A DNA stretch of 6,933 nt from Planctomycetes bacterium UBA1135 (GCA_002311925.1 DCAK01000019.1:1-6933); one strand, 5' to 3'. Shown: positions 1-6,778, counted from the stretch's first letter. Numbers and translations: made by a program. Notes: generated from the sequence alone by a model not told the origin.

Positions 1-1949
1 CCTGCCGGGGACCGGGCGACCCCGGTCCGCCCGCTGGCGGCGGTGCGGCCCCCCCTGCGACTCCGAGCACCCCATCGACCCCGTCGACTCCCTCCACCCC
101 GGGAACTCCGACTCCTGCCACCCCCTCCACTCCCAATACCCCCAGCACCCCCACCCCGGGCGCTCAACCCAAGACCCAAGCCACCCCCACCACATCGGGT
201 GGCAATGTCGGTCCCGACCTCACCACTTGGGAATTCTGGTGGGAGTTCAACAAGGAGCCCTACCTCAACCTGAAGGCCAAGGTCCACAGCGGCGACAGCT
301 CGACCGGTGAGGGCGACATCCTTCTCGGCCTGGGCGCCAACGCCCCCAAGAACAACACCTTCGCCCCCACCCCCTCCCAGATTCGCGGCTCCATCCTGCC
401 CGCCCTGTTGGAAGCCCTGGAGAAGGAGGACCAGCGTGACATCGCGACCGCGTGCATGATCGCGCTGGCCAAGGTCGGCATGGATCCTGGCAAGGTTGCC
501 ACCGCCCTGCAGGAACGCCTCTCCACTGGAGACCAGGAGGTTTCTGAAACCGCCGCCGTTTCCTTCGGCATTCTCCAGCAAACCGAGGCCCTCAACAACC
601 TCATGAGCCTTCTCGCCGACGACGCGGCCGGGCGCAAGCTGGTCGACAAGCCGGGAGGTGTCCCCCTCCGCAACCGCGCATTCGCCGCCTTCGGCATGGG
701 AATGGTCGCCAACGCCTCGGCCGACGACGCGGTCAAGAAAAAGATCGGGGACCGTCTCTGGGAGACCCTCTCCACCGACTCCTCGGCCTTGAAGGACATC
801 CGCGTGGCATGCGCAATCTCGCTTGGCATCATCGAGCCGGCCGATCCGACCCTCCTGGCCAACGACCTTCTCGGCTACCTGCTGGACAAGAAAAACGACC
901 CCTTGGTGCGGGCCCACTGCCCCACCGCCATCGCCAAGCTCCTGCGGAATACCGAGCCCACCCTGCCTCTGCGAGAGAAAGTCATCGGCGAATTCCTTTC
1001 CCTACTGGGCACCAAGAAGACCAAGAACGAAGTGCGCCAATCCTGCGTCCAGGCCTTGGGGGTCATCACCCATGGATCTGAATCTCCCTCCGCGAAGAAG
1101 GTCTTCGACCAGCTTTCCCTGCTGGGCAAGAAGGCTCGCAACAAGCAGGAACAGAACTTCACCGCCATTTCGATGGCCTACCTGGGCGCATCGGTCGACG
1201 ATTCCGACCCCATGCGGCAGGATGTCACCCGCTACCTGGTCGACAATGTCCAAAAGGCCGGGACCGGTTACCGCCCCTGGTGCGGCTTGGCCCTCGGCGT
1301 CATGTCCTTCCTGGTCCAGGAACGAGGTGGCCAGGTCAACAGCGTGGTCTTCCGGGTGGTCGAGGATAGATTCCGCAAGGAAAAATCCCCCTCGCCCAAG
1401 GCTTGCTATGCCATCTCCCTCGGTCTCATGAAGAACGAGGCCGCCAAGGATGACATCCGCATGTCTCTCGACAAGATTCGTGACGATGGGTTCCGCGGCT
1501 ATGCCTGTGTTGCCCTCGGGCTCATGGGCGCCCGCGAACACAAGGATTTCATCACCCGTATCGTCAAGGAAAGCACCCGCCGCCCCGACCTTCTCCGCCA
1601 GGCGTCCATCGCCCTCGGCTTGATGAAGGACCGCAGTGTCGTCAACACCTTGCTCGAAATCATGGTGCCCCCTGACGGAGGCAAGCCCCGCCTGGCGGTT
1701 CTTTCCGCCACCGCGACAGCCCTCGGCTTCATCGGCGATACCCGCTCCGTCAATCCCCTCATCGAGACCCTCCAGAACAACAAGCTCACCGACCTGGGAC
1801 GAGCCTTTGCCGCGGTCGCCCTCGGCATGGTCGCCGACAAGGAACGCTTGCCCTGGAACTCGAAAATCGGCCAGGACCTGAACTACCGAGCCGCGGTGGA
1901 CACCCTCGTCGACCAGTCCGGGGGCTCGGGAATCATGGACATCCTCTAG
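1..1949 (+). CDS. HEAT-repeat protein with Pro/Thr/Ser-rich linker, 5' partial
   Basis: The frame is open from the first complete codon at base 3 to the TAG at 1947-1949, giving 648 visible residues; the true start lies upstream of the window. A TTG at 408 is in frame but is internal, because the frame reads through it with coherent protein upstream. Visible residues 1-70 are Gly/Pro/Thr/Ser-rich. Residues 76-91 hold a striking aromatic segment (W76, W79, W80, F82, N83, then Y87-L88). From about residue 128 the chain is a helical solenoid: motifs of the type A-L-G or S-L-G followed by hydrophobics recur every 32-44 residues (nine or more copies), the pattern expected of HEAT repeats. The C-terminus carries L-P-W-N-S-K-I, then N-Y-R-A, and ends D-I-L. 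HEAT solenoids are protein-binding scaffolds; no catalytic motif is visible. The Pro-rich linker suggests a multi-domain protein with an unseen N-terminal, possibly exported, part. Function unknown; the repeat-class call is firm. Confidence 0.88.
   Translation, partial: CRGPGDPGPPAGGGAAPPATPSTPSTPSTPSTPGTPTPATPSTPNTPSTPTPGAQPKTQATPTTSGGNVGPDLTTWEFWWEFNKEPYLNLKAKVHSGDSSTGEGDILLGLGANAPKNNTFAPTPSQIRGSILPALLEALEKEDQRDIATACMIALAKVGMDPGKVATALQERLSTGDQEVSETAAVSFGILQQTEALNNLMSLLADDAAGRKLVDKPGGVPLRNRAFAAFGMGMVANASADDAVKKKIGDRLWETLSTDSSALKDIRVACAISLGIIEPADPTLLANDLLGYLLDKKNDPLVRAHCPTAIAKLLRNTEPTLPLREKVIGEFLSLLGTKKTKNEVRQSCVQALGVITHGSESPSAKKVFDQLSLLGKKARNKQEQNFTAISMAYLGASVDDSDPMRQDVTRYLVDNVQKAGTGYRPWCGLALGVMSFLVQERGGQVNSVVFRVVEDRFRKEKSPSPKACYAISLGLMKNEAAKDDIRMSLDKIRDDGFRGYACVALGLMGAREHKDFITRIVKESTRRPDLLRQASIALGLMKDRSVVNTLLEIMVPPDGGKPRLAVLSATATALGFIGDTRSVNPLIETLQNNKLTDLGRAFAAVALGMVADKERLPWNSKIGQDLNYRAAVDTLVDQSGGSGIMDIL
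57..158 (+). repeat. X-Thr-Pro low-complexity tract within the HEAT protein gene
   Basis: Visible residues 19-52 read as ten X-T-P tripeptides (X is Ser six times, otherwise Ala, Gly or Asn) plus two bare T-P pairs. At DNA level the unit is 9 bp (for example tcgaccccg), degenerate at third positions. The regular protein period with varied codons points to selection on the protein, a stiff extended linker, and not only to recent replication slippage. Such tracts often join an export or anchoring segment to a folded domain and can be O-glycosylated; that role is inference. Confidence 0.85.
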
Positions 1950-2467
1950 GGGAACTTCCTGAAACCGAAGCGGAGACCTCCTCCCAGGAGGAGGAGAACC
2001 ATCCAGGGCGCGAATCGAGCTCGGCCTTTGGAGCCGGCCACCCTTGCAGTACGGGCATTCTCATCCTCGAGAAAGGCCAAATCACGCCTCACCGCTTCCC
2101 GGAGTTCAGTGGGTTGGTCCGGATGAGAGGCGAGCCAATGCCGCGCCGAGAGAGCCGCCCGCCCGCGCAGGCTGGCATTCCAGCTGTCGATGCGGATTCG
2201 AAATCTCGCTGCATCGGGGTCGCCGGGCCGCAAGGATTCCATTTCATCCACCGCCCTCCGGGCCTCCTCAAGAGCGCCCGCTTGCAAATAGACCCATGCA
2301 TTGTGGGCCTGGGCCTCCCAATCGTTCTGCGGCTGGGCGATGCGTTCCGCGTGCCATGCGAGAAAGGAGGCGGCGTCCTGGGCGGGGTCCTGAACCGACA
2401 CAGGACCCGGGTCGATCCGATGAGAGTCCCACACCGGGCAAACCAGGAGAAGAAGGGCCGCAATCAT
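1946..2467 (-). CDS. small TPR-like protein with hydrophobic N- and C-terminal segments
   Basis: The call is a 173-residue protein starting at the ATG at 2467, whose first bases form an ATGA overlap with the stop codon of the upstream membrane protein gene; a TTG five codons earlier (2482) is possible but less likely. Residues 1-13 are strongly hydrophobic (I-A-A-L-L-L-L-V), resembling a signal sequence or anchor, although no basic residues precede them. Residues 50-83 form a TPR-like helical hairpin (W50, A54, W58, Y60, G64, A69, then P81, a typical TPR end), followed by further helical sequence. Residues 153-166 form a second hydrophobic segment with basic residues after it, a likely membrane anchor. 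It is the last gene of the minus-strand unit. TPRs bind proteins; no enzyme motif is visible. The family is not recognised. Its stop codon shares CTAG with the convergent HEAT gene. Confidence 0.75.
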   Translation of the reverse strand: MIAALLLLVCPVWDSHRIDPGPVSVQDPAQDAASFLAWHAERIAQPQNDWEAQAHNAWVYLQAGALEEARRAVDEMESLRPGDPDAARFRIRIDSWNASLRGRAALSARHWLASHPDQPTELREAVRRDLAFLEDENARTARVAGSKGRARFAPWMVLLLLGGGLRFGFRKFP

Positions 2468-4026
2468 TTCCCAGAAAGCCAAAGCCGGGCTTGGGCGAGA
2501 GAAAGAGGATTCCCGTCGTCCCGCAGCCAGACTTCCGGTCGGTAGGAAGGTTCCCCCAGGGTCTGGCTGGGAAGAAGAGAGGTCCCCACACCGACGGGGA
2601 CCCCTGGGGGAAGGTGGGAAGCCATCCAGGTCGGCGCCGGGAGAGCCTTCCCTTTGCGGGCGAGAAGCATCCAGTTGCGACTGAGGGGGACCTTGTGGGC
2701 CCGGGTGTGGCCCGCGAAGGCCTCGGCCAGGGTCCCCCGCAAGGCGACCAGAACTCCATCCTTTTCAGTTCCGTCCTCGGGCGTTCCCAGGTTCAAGGCG
2801 AGGATTCCGCCCTCCCGAAGCTTGCCGTGGACTTCTCGAAAAAATTCCAGGGTGGCAAGGTGAAAAGGAATTTCAAACTGACGGGAATAGGCGTCCAGAA
2901 GAACGAAATCCAGGTTTCCAGGACAGGTCCGGAGCAAGGCCCTGGCGTCCCCTCCGGCTATGACCTCCATCTTGGATTGGCTGACGGCGGGAAGGGGAAG
3001 GAATTCGTTGCCCAACTCCACCACGGCCGCATCCAACTCCACCCCCACTCCCGACCAGGGGCGGTCATGGAGGATGGCGGAAACAGGCCCCACGGCGCTC
3101 CCGGCACCATGGCCCAGGGACCAGAAACGAACGGGCCCCTTGCCCCCATCCCCTTCCATAGCCGCCAAGGGAGCGAGAGCGAAGAGGTCGTAATAACCTC
3201 CGGGCCAGGTTTCCCCCTCCCGCCACCTGGACTGATAGGAGTCCAATCCCTCGTGGGATTGAAGCCACCTTTCTCCGTTCGGCAACGACAAGACCCGAAA
3301 ACGGCCGTGGGGAGTCTCCGCGGCGGCGAGGACTTCAGCATCGGCATGGGGAAGATTGGCGGTTCTCCCGGGGTCGGTCTCCAGGGAAGGGAGCAGAATC
3401 AAGAGTCCAAGGCCGGCAATTCTCTTTCTCCCTAGGAGGATGGCCCCCGCGCAAACCAGGCAGGCAAGGGTCAGGAGCAGGGTCAATCGAGCTCCGAGCA
3501 GCGGGATTCCCAGAAAAGTGGTCCCGAACACGCCAAGGAGTGAACCCAGGGTTCCCACGGCTGCCAATTCCCCTGCTGCCCTGCCAGGGCCGCGCCCGGG
3601 CGCCCTTTCCTCCACCAAAAGGGGGGTCACCATGGCCAGGAGAAAGACCGGCGGAGCGAAGAAAAGAAGAGAACTGGTCAGAGCCCCTCCCAGAAAGACG
3701 CCCCCCGCGTCCGCATGGTCCAGCATCCCCGGGCCGGGAAGAATCCAACTCGCGAAGCTTGGCAGGAGGAAAACGCCGATGGCTCCAAGAAAGCCCGCGC
3801 CGACAAGGACTCTTCCCGCCAATCGGGCCGGCTGGGGGGTTCCCCGTGCCGCCCGACCTCCCAACCAACCTCCCAAGGCCATGGCGGCGAGGACGACCCC
3901 GATTTGATTGGTCCAGACCAGCGAGGAAGCGCCGAACCACGGGGCGAGAATGTGAACCCCGAGGATCTCAAGGGTCAATGCGGCGAAACCGGCGAGCCCG
4001 GCCGCCGGGAGAACTCCCCTAGTCAT
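2464..4026 (-). CDS. membrane-fused spermidine-synthase-like protein
   Basis: The gene encodes 520 residues from the ATG at 4026, which overlaps the upstream stop by 8 bp; an in-frame TTG at 4101 would add 25 residues without a membrane or domain feature, so the ATG is preferred. Residues 5-213 contain about six or seven hydrophobic segments with small-residue motifs (L-G-G-W-L-G-G-R near 51-58) typical of the integral-membrane half of fused MFS/spermidine-synthase proteins. Residues 235-460 resemble the Rossmann methyltransferase-like fold of aminopropyltransferases: a glycine loop S-L-G-H-G-A-G (303-309), the acidic end of strand 2 in V-G-V-E-L-D (327-332), G-G-D-A-R (358-362), and D-F-V-L-L-D-A-Y (373-380) followed by I-P-F-H-L and E-F-F (386-396). 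The last element matches the family pattern closely. Whether it makes polyamines is doubtful: no SAM decarboxylase or putrescine gene is nearby, and many such fusions have unknown substrates. Fold call firm, activity unknown. Confidence 0.85.
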   Translation of the reverse strand: MTRGVLPAAGLAGFAALTLEILGVHILAPWFGASSLVWTNQIGVVLAAMALGGWLGGRAARGTPQPARLAGRVLVGAGFLGAIGVFLLPSFASWILPGPGMLDHADAGGVFLGGALTSSLLFFAPPVFLLAMVTPLLVEERAPGRGPGRAAGELAAVGTLGSLLGVFGTTFLGIPLLGARLTLLLTLACLVCAGAILLGRKRIAGLGLLILLPSLETDPGRTANLPHADAEVLAAAETPHGRFRVLSLPNGERWLQSHEGLDSYQSRWREGETWPGGYYDLFALAPLAAMEGDGGKGPVRFWSLGHGAGSAVGPVSAILHDRPWSGVGVELDAAVVELGNEFLPLPAVSQSKMEVIAGGDARALLRTCPGNLDFVLLDAYSRQFEIPFHLATLEFFREVHGKLREGGILALNLGTPEDGTEKDGVLVALRGTLAEAFAGHTRAHKVPLSRNWMLLARKGKALPAPTWMASHLPPGVPVGVGTSLLPSQTLGEPSYRPEVWLRDDGNPLSLAQARLWLSGK

Positions 4027-5194
4027 CCGAAGGGATGTCCAGGCGGCGAATCCGGGCGGTGAAAACCGCCGCGGCGTCCATCCCGGAAGCGAAATGCTCA
4101 AGGAGGGTCCCCATCCCCCTGGTTGCCTGGTATTCGTATTCCTTCCCGTTTCGAATGATGTGAATGGGCTTTCCCAGGTCCACGATGGAATCGTTCAAAA
4201 GAATGTCAACCTGATAAATCCTATTCGCATCGATTCGAATGGTGTTGGCCGCCTTGTCGACCGAGATTTTCATGCGCGCGGGCCCTGCATCCTTCGCATC
4301 CCCTTCTCCGCTGGAGGCTTCCGGCGGATCGAACACCTGTGCCTGAATCCAGAAGGCTCGTCCGGCCCAGGATTCGGTTGGCTGAAATTCGAACGCGAGG
4401 GGGTAGGCATTCCTCCTTTTTCCCGCTGCAATCCAGGCTGCGGCAGCATCAAGGTCGGAAGCGGATTCGAAGGGGAGAAGAGCAAGGTTTCCCTCGGGGA
4501 CATCATCCGGGGCCGAGCCCACGATGGCGCAGCCGGCCCAGAGATGGGGAAGCGCCGAAGCGTACCGCGCAGCGGGCCCTGCCAGCGTCCCTTCCCCAAG
4601 AAGGAAAAGGCGGCCCCGGTCCAGGCGCAATTCCTGGGTGGCTTGGCCCACCGGAACGAGCATCTTCTGGCGACCGGCGGACTCCATCATCTGGTCCACA
4701 GGCACCGAGGAAAAATCGGGGACGATAACCACGAAAGCGTCCAGGATTGAAGATGGAAGATCTTTCACGGCGGATGCGGGCTTGTCGGTGGCATACAGAA
4801 GAATCGGCCAATTGTTCTTCTTGGGGTTGTACTTCTTGGGAATCCAGATGTGGAAAGTGCTCCCATCGAAAGTCTCCCGATTGTCCGATTTCCCTTTCCG
4901 GAGCCCAGAAGATGAAAATTTTCTCCCGCTGTCGAGAATGTCTTCCCAATCCGGGATGCAGGAAAGAGCCGGCACCCCTTTCAACTTCTTTTGAATCCCT
5001 TCAAGGGCCTTGGTGAGGTCTTCGTTCGCATCCAGGGCGCCGGAAAAATCTCCCTCCATCTTGGCCTCGACCCAATCACCCAGAGCTCGACCCAGCTTCT
5101 TGCGGTCGGCATCCTTCATTTGGAAGTCGTCCTGGCCGGGGGTCCAAGGAGCGAGAACCAGGAGCGCGATGGGGAGGCAGACGGCGCGAAGCAT
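4019..5194 (-). CDS. secreted alpha/beta-hydrolase-like protein, probably lacking the catalytic serine
   Basis: The gene encodes 391 residues from the ATG at 5194, 10 bp after the upstream stop. Residues 1-20 look like a Sec signal peptide (R3, hydrophobic 5-15, small/polar end before Q21). Residues 25-75 are a charged helical stretch. Residues 112-160 match the start of an esterase/phospholipase-type hydrolase: F-H-I-W-I-P-K-K-Y-N-P, then a W-P-I-L-L-Y strand and V-V-I-V-P-D. The nucleophile-elbow region (residues 196-206, L-F-L-L-G-E-G-T-L-A-G) precedes A-A-R-Y-A and an A-G-C-A-I-V-G-S-A-P strand, as in esterases, but has no Ser in the expected G-X-S-X-G position. A usual H-G oxyanion motif is also not seen after strand 3. 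The C-terminal region (307-350) has N-T-I-R-I, V-D-L-G-K-P and R-N-G-K, suggesting an added beta-rich segment. It is probably exported; it may bind rather than hydrolyse a substrate. The hydrolase fold call is by pattern only. Confidence 0.75.
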   Translation of the reverse strand: MLRAVCLPIALLVLAPWTPGQDDFQMKDADRKKLGRALGDWVEAKMEGDFSGALDANEDLTKALEGIQKKLKGVPALSCIPDWEDILDSGRKFSSSGLRKGKSDNRETFDGSTFHIWIPKKYNPKKNNWPILLYATDKPASAVKDLPSSILDAFVVIVPDFSSVPVDQMMESAGRQKMLVPVGQATQELRLDRGRLFLLGEGTLAGPAARYASALPHLWAGCAIVGSAPDDVPEGNLALLPFESASDLDAAAAWIAAGKRRNAYPLAFEFQPTESWAGRAFWIQAQVFDPPEASSGEGDAKDAGPARMKISVDKAANTIRIDANRIYQVDILLNDSIVDLGKPIHIIRNGKEYEYQATRGMGTLLEHFASGMDAAAVFTARIRRLDIPSDD

Positions 5195-5204
5195 GGGTCC
5201 CAGC

Positions 5205-5723
5205 CTAATCCTGCGGATGTCGAGCGGCGAGAACCACCCATGCAGCTTCTCGGGGTTCCGCGCGAAGGTCGACCACCGGGGGTGGGTCCTCCGTCAACCA
5301 CTGCAAATTCCGAATGAAGCGTGGGTCATGGGGCCATTTTTCCGCCGCAGCTTCAAAGACCTCCCGGCAGGTTTCCTTGTCCTGATTGCCCCAAAGGGCG
5401 AGACCCCTCTCCAAAGCGCTTTCGGCCGATTCACGGGGAGAAACCTTCCCCAGCTCCAAGCCATTCCGCCGCCGGAAAAGAAGGAGATTGGCCTGGTCGG
5501 AATCCCCTCCAGTCTTCGCGAGAAGCGCCCAAGCTGATTCAAGGCGGGGATGCGCGGTGAACTCCAAGTCGAGGAGATGAAGGAAGACCTTCTTCCGCCA
5601 CTCCGCAAGCAGAGGATCCGGCTTTTCGAGCAGCTCGGTCAAGGCCTCCTCCTGGGACGCAACGGGTTCCTGAACGGGCAACCCGTGTTCGAATGAGAGG
5701 GCCAGGATAATCAGGAAATCCAC
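5205..5723 (-). CDS. small hypothetical protein, probably exported, helical/TPR-like
   Basis: The call is a 172-residue protein from a GTG at 5723 that overlaps the end of purM by 13 bp; no in-frame ATG lies near this point, and the GTG gives a hydrophobic start (F3-L-I-I-L-A-L-S10) resembling a short signal sequence. The rest is mainly alpha-helical and charged. Residues 98-142 resemble one TPR unit (A-L-E-R-G-L-A-L-W, then F-E-A-A-A-E-K-W-P, then F-I-R-N-L), where the W-P turn is TPR-like. No catalytic motif is visible. It sits between purM and the hydrolase-like gene, 10 bp before the latter, which supports a real, translationally coupled gene. The family is not recognised; a role as a protein-interaction partner of the downstream envelope proteins is inference. 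Confidence 0.65.
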   Translation of the reverse strand: MDFLIILALSFEHGLPVQEPVASQEEALTELLEKPDPLLAEWRKKVFLHLLDLEFTAHPRLESAWALLAKTGGDSDQANLLLFRRRNGLELGKVSPRESAESALERGLALWGNQDKETCREVFEAAAEKWPHDPRFIRNLQWLTEDPPPVVDLRAEPREAAWVVLAARHPQD

Positions 5724-6748
5724 TCGACCCCGGTGGATTCCACCACTTCGCCCATCAAGAAGACCGGCTCACCCGCAGCCTGCAGGCTCTCCGCGATGCG
5801 CTCGGCATCTTCGGCCTCGACCGCCAAAATCAAACCCACTCCCATATTGAAGGCTCGCCAGGCTTCGTTCAGTTCAACGCCTCCGGCTGCCCGAAGTTGC
5901 TCGAAGACATTCTGGGGGGGGACCACCGAGCGGCCCCCCCGCGCCCCTTTGCCGCCCAGGCTCCGGGGCAGGTTCCCGGCGACGCCACCACCGGTGATGT
6001 GGGCCATCGCGTGGAGAGAGGGGTCCTCAAGGATGGGCTGAAGAACGCCCAGGTAACAGCGATGGTTTTTGAGGAGAACGGAGGCTGCATCTTGGTCCGC
6101 CCCGGGGAAGGGGTCGCTCCATCCGATTCCCATCCTTTCGGTCACGATACGACGGGCAAGGGAATAACCGTTGGTGTGCAGGCCCTCCGAAGGGAGCCCA
6201 ATCAGGCGGTCCCCCGCCTTCACCCGGCTTCCGTCAAGAATGTGCTTCTTTTCGACCACTCCCACCAAGGTTCCAACCAGGTCGAATTCCCCGGGCGGGT
6301 AGACGCCGGGCATTTCCGCGGTCTCCCCTCCCAGCAGGGCGACACCCTCCTTCTTGCAGGCGACCGCCACCCCTTCGATGGCCTGGGACACCGCTTCGGG
6401 GTCCAGCTTCCCGGTTCCAATGTAATCCAGAAAGAAGAGGGGGCGGGCGCCCTGGACCAGCGCGTCGTAGATGCAGTGATTCACAAGGCAGGCGCCGACG
6501 GTGGAGAAGCGCCCTGTTTCGGCGGCGATGCGCACCTTGGTCCCCACCCCGTCCGCGGTCGCGACGAGAACCGGCTCCTCGCCAAGATTGGAGGCGTCGA
6601 ATAGGCCACCGAAGGCGCCCACGTCGGCCAGAACCCGAGGCCCGAAAGTGGACCGGATGGCCCCCTTGGCCCTTTCAATGGCCTCTTCCGCTGCATCAAT
6701 ATCCACCCCGGCGTCCCGGTAACTCAAGGAGGATGTTTCATCGGCCAT
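5711..6748 (-). CDS. purM: phosphoribosylformylglycinamidine cyclo-ligase (AIR synthetase)
   Basis: The 345-residue product has the usual PurM length and complete architecture. PurM closes the imidazole ring of the purine pathway in the cytoplasm: FGAM plus ATP gives AIR, ADP and phosphate. Visible signatures in order: Y-R-D-A-G-V-D-I-D at 10-18; F-G-G-L-F-D at 46-51; the ATP-site loop D-G-V-G-T-K at 66-71; V-Q-G-A-R-P-L-F-F-L-D-Y at 98-109; G-G-E-T-A-E-M-P-G at 140-148; G-L-H-T-N-G-Y-S-L at 189-197; H-I-T-G-G-G at 250-255; and F-N-M-G-V-G at 300-305. One residue departs from the common C-(V/I)-N-D pattern: position 94 is Tyr (TAC) where Asn (AAC) is usual. Start ATG at 6748 fits the family N-terminus; no Shine-Dalgarno is seen before it. 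It heads the minus-strand unit and is divergent from dxr. Identification is secure. Confidence 0.97.
   Translation of the reverse strand: MADETSSLSYRDAGVDIDAAEEAIERAKGAIRSTFGPRVLADVGAFGGLFDASNLGEEPVLVATADGVGTKVRIAAETGRFSTVGACLVNHCIYDALVQGARPLFFLDYIGTGKLDPEAVSQAIEGVAVACKKEGVALLGGETAEMPGVYPPGEFDLVGTLVGVVEKKHILDGSRVKAGDRLIGLPSEGLHTNGYSLARRIVTERMGIGWSDPFPGADQDAASVLLKNHRCYLGVLQPILEDPSLHAMAHITGGGVAGNLPRSLGGKGARGGRSVVPPQNVFEQLRAAGGVELNEAWRAFNMGVGLILAVEAEDAERIAESLQAAGEPVFLMGEVVESTGVEWIS
5914..5940. repeat. G8/C7 homopolymer inverted repeat inside purM
   Basis: On the plus strand a run of eight G (5914-5921) is followed after 12 bases by a run of seven C (5934-5940), forming a potential 7-bp pure G:C stem. 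On the coding strand it lies in codons for G-G-R-S-V-V-P-P (about residues 271-278 of PurM). Length changes in either run would shift the purM frame. It may reflect only GC-rich codon choice for Gly-Gly and Pro-Pro. Confidence 0.6.
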
Positions 6749-6749
6749 C

Positions 6750-6778
6750 TTGGGAGGGATTCTACGCTCCCCTATGCT
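6750..6778 (+). promoter_or_regulatory. candidate promoter for dxr
   Basis: TTGGGA (6750-6755) and TATGCT (6773-6778) each match the sigma-70 boxes at four of six positions, with the ideal 17-bp spacer. Initiation would fall near 6785, about 5 bases before the dxr ATG at 6790. The boxes interleave with those of the opposite-facing purM candidate, so the two polymerase sites would compete. Both matches are modest, and short motifs like these arise by chance. Confidence 0.3.

Larger units (their letters stand above)
1946..6748 (-). other. putative five-gene transcription unit led by purM
   Basis: Five genes run on the minus strand without room for internal promoters or terminators: purM, the small exported-type protein, the hydrolase-like protein, the membrane spermidine-synthase-like protein and the small TPR-like protein. 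Junctions are 13 bp overlap, 10 bp gap, 8 bp overlap and 4 bp overlap, which suggests co-transcription and translational coupling. Only the first gene has a recognised pathway role; the other four look like envelope or exported proteins. Internal promoters inside coding sequence cannot be excluded. Confidence 0.6.

Noticed and set aside
43..273. 76-codon Pro/Arg-rich frame at the window start
   Set aside because: It is an out-of-frame reading of the Thr-Pro repeat region of the HEAT gene.
408..410. TTG as the start codon of the HEAT gene
   Set aside because: The same frame is open back to base 3 and encodes a conserved-looking W-rich motif and a Thr-Pro linker, so the gene begins upstream of the window.
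1002..1541. 179-codon open frame on the minus strand opposite the HEAT gene, with another at 260-862
   Set aside because: Their composition mirrors the HEAT codons, and the plus-strand frame has periodic A-L-G repeats that only make sense in that direction.
1977..1994. Hairpin CCTCCTC-CCAG-GAGGAGG, 28 bp after the HEAT stop, as a terminator
   Set aside because: The stem is good (7 bp, 4-base loop) but no T-run follows on either strand, and it lies within codons for the Leu-rich C-terminal membrane segment of the TPR-like gene.
1946..2467. Lipoprotein signal for the TPR-like protein (Cys at residue 10)
   Set aside because: The residues before Cys are L-L-V instead of a standard lipobox ending in Gly, Ala or Ser, and no basic residues precede the hydrophobic run.
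2044..3435. 463-codon open frame on the plus strand, antisense to the membrane spermidine-synthase-like gene
   Set aside because: It is Pro/Gly/Arg-rich with no domain pattern and lies opposite a gene with clear family motifs. Long antisense frames are common where GC-rich codon bias removes stop codons.
5897..6604. 235-codon open frame on the plus strand opposite purM
   Set aside because: PurM on the other strand is a secure full-length match; the antisense product shows no recognisable pattern.
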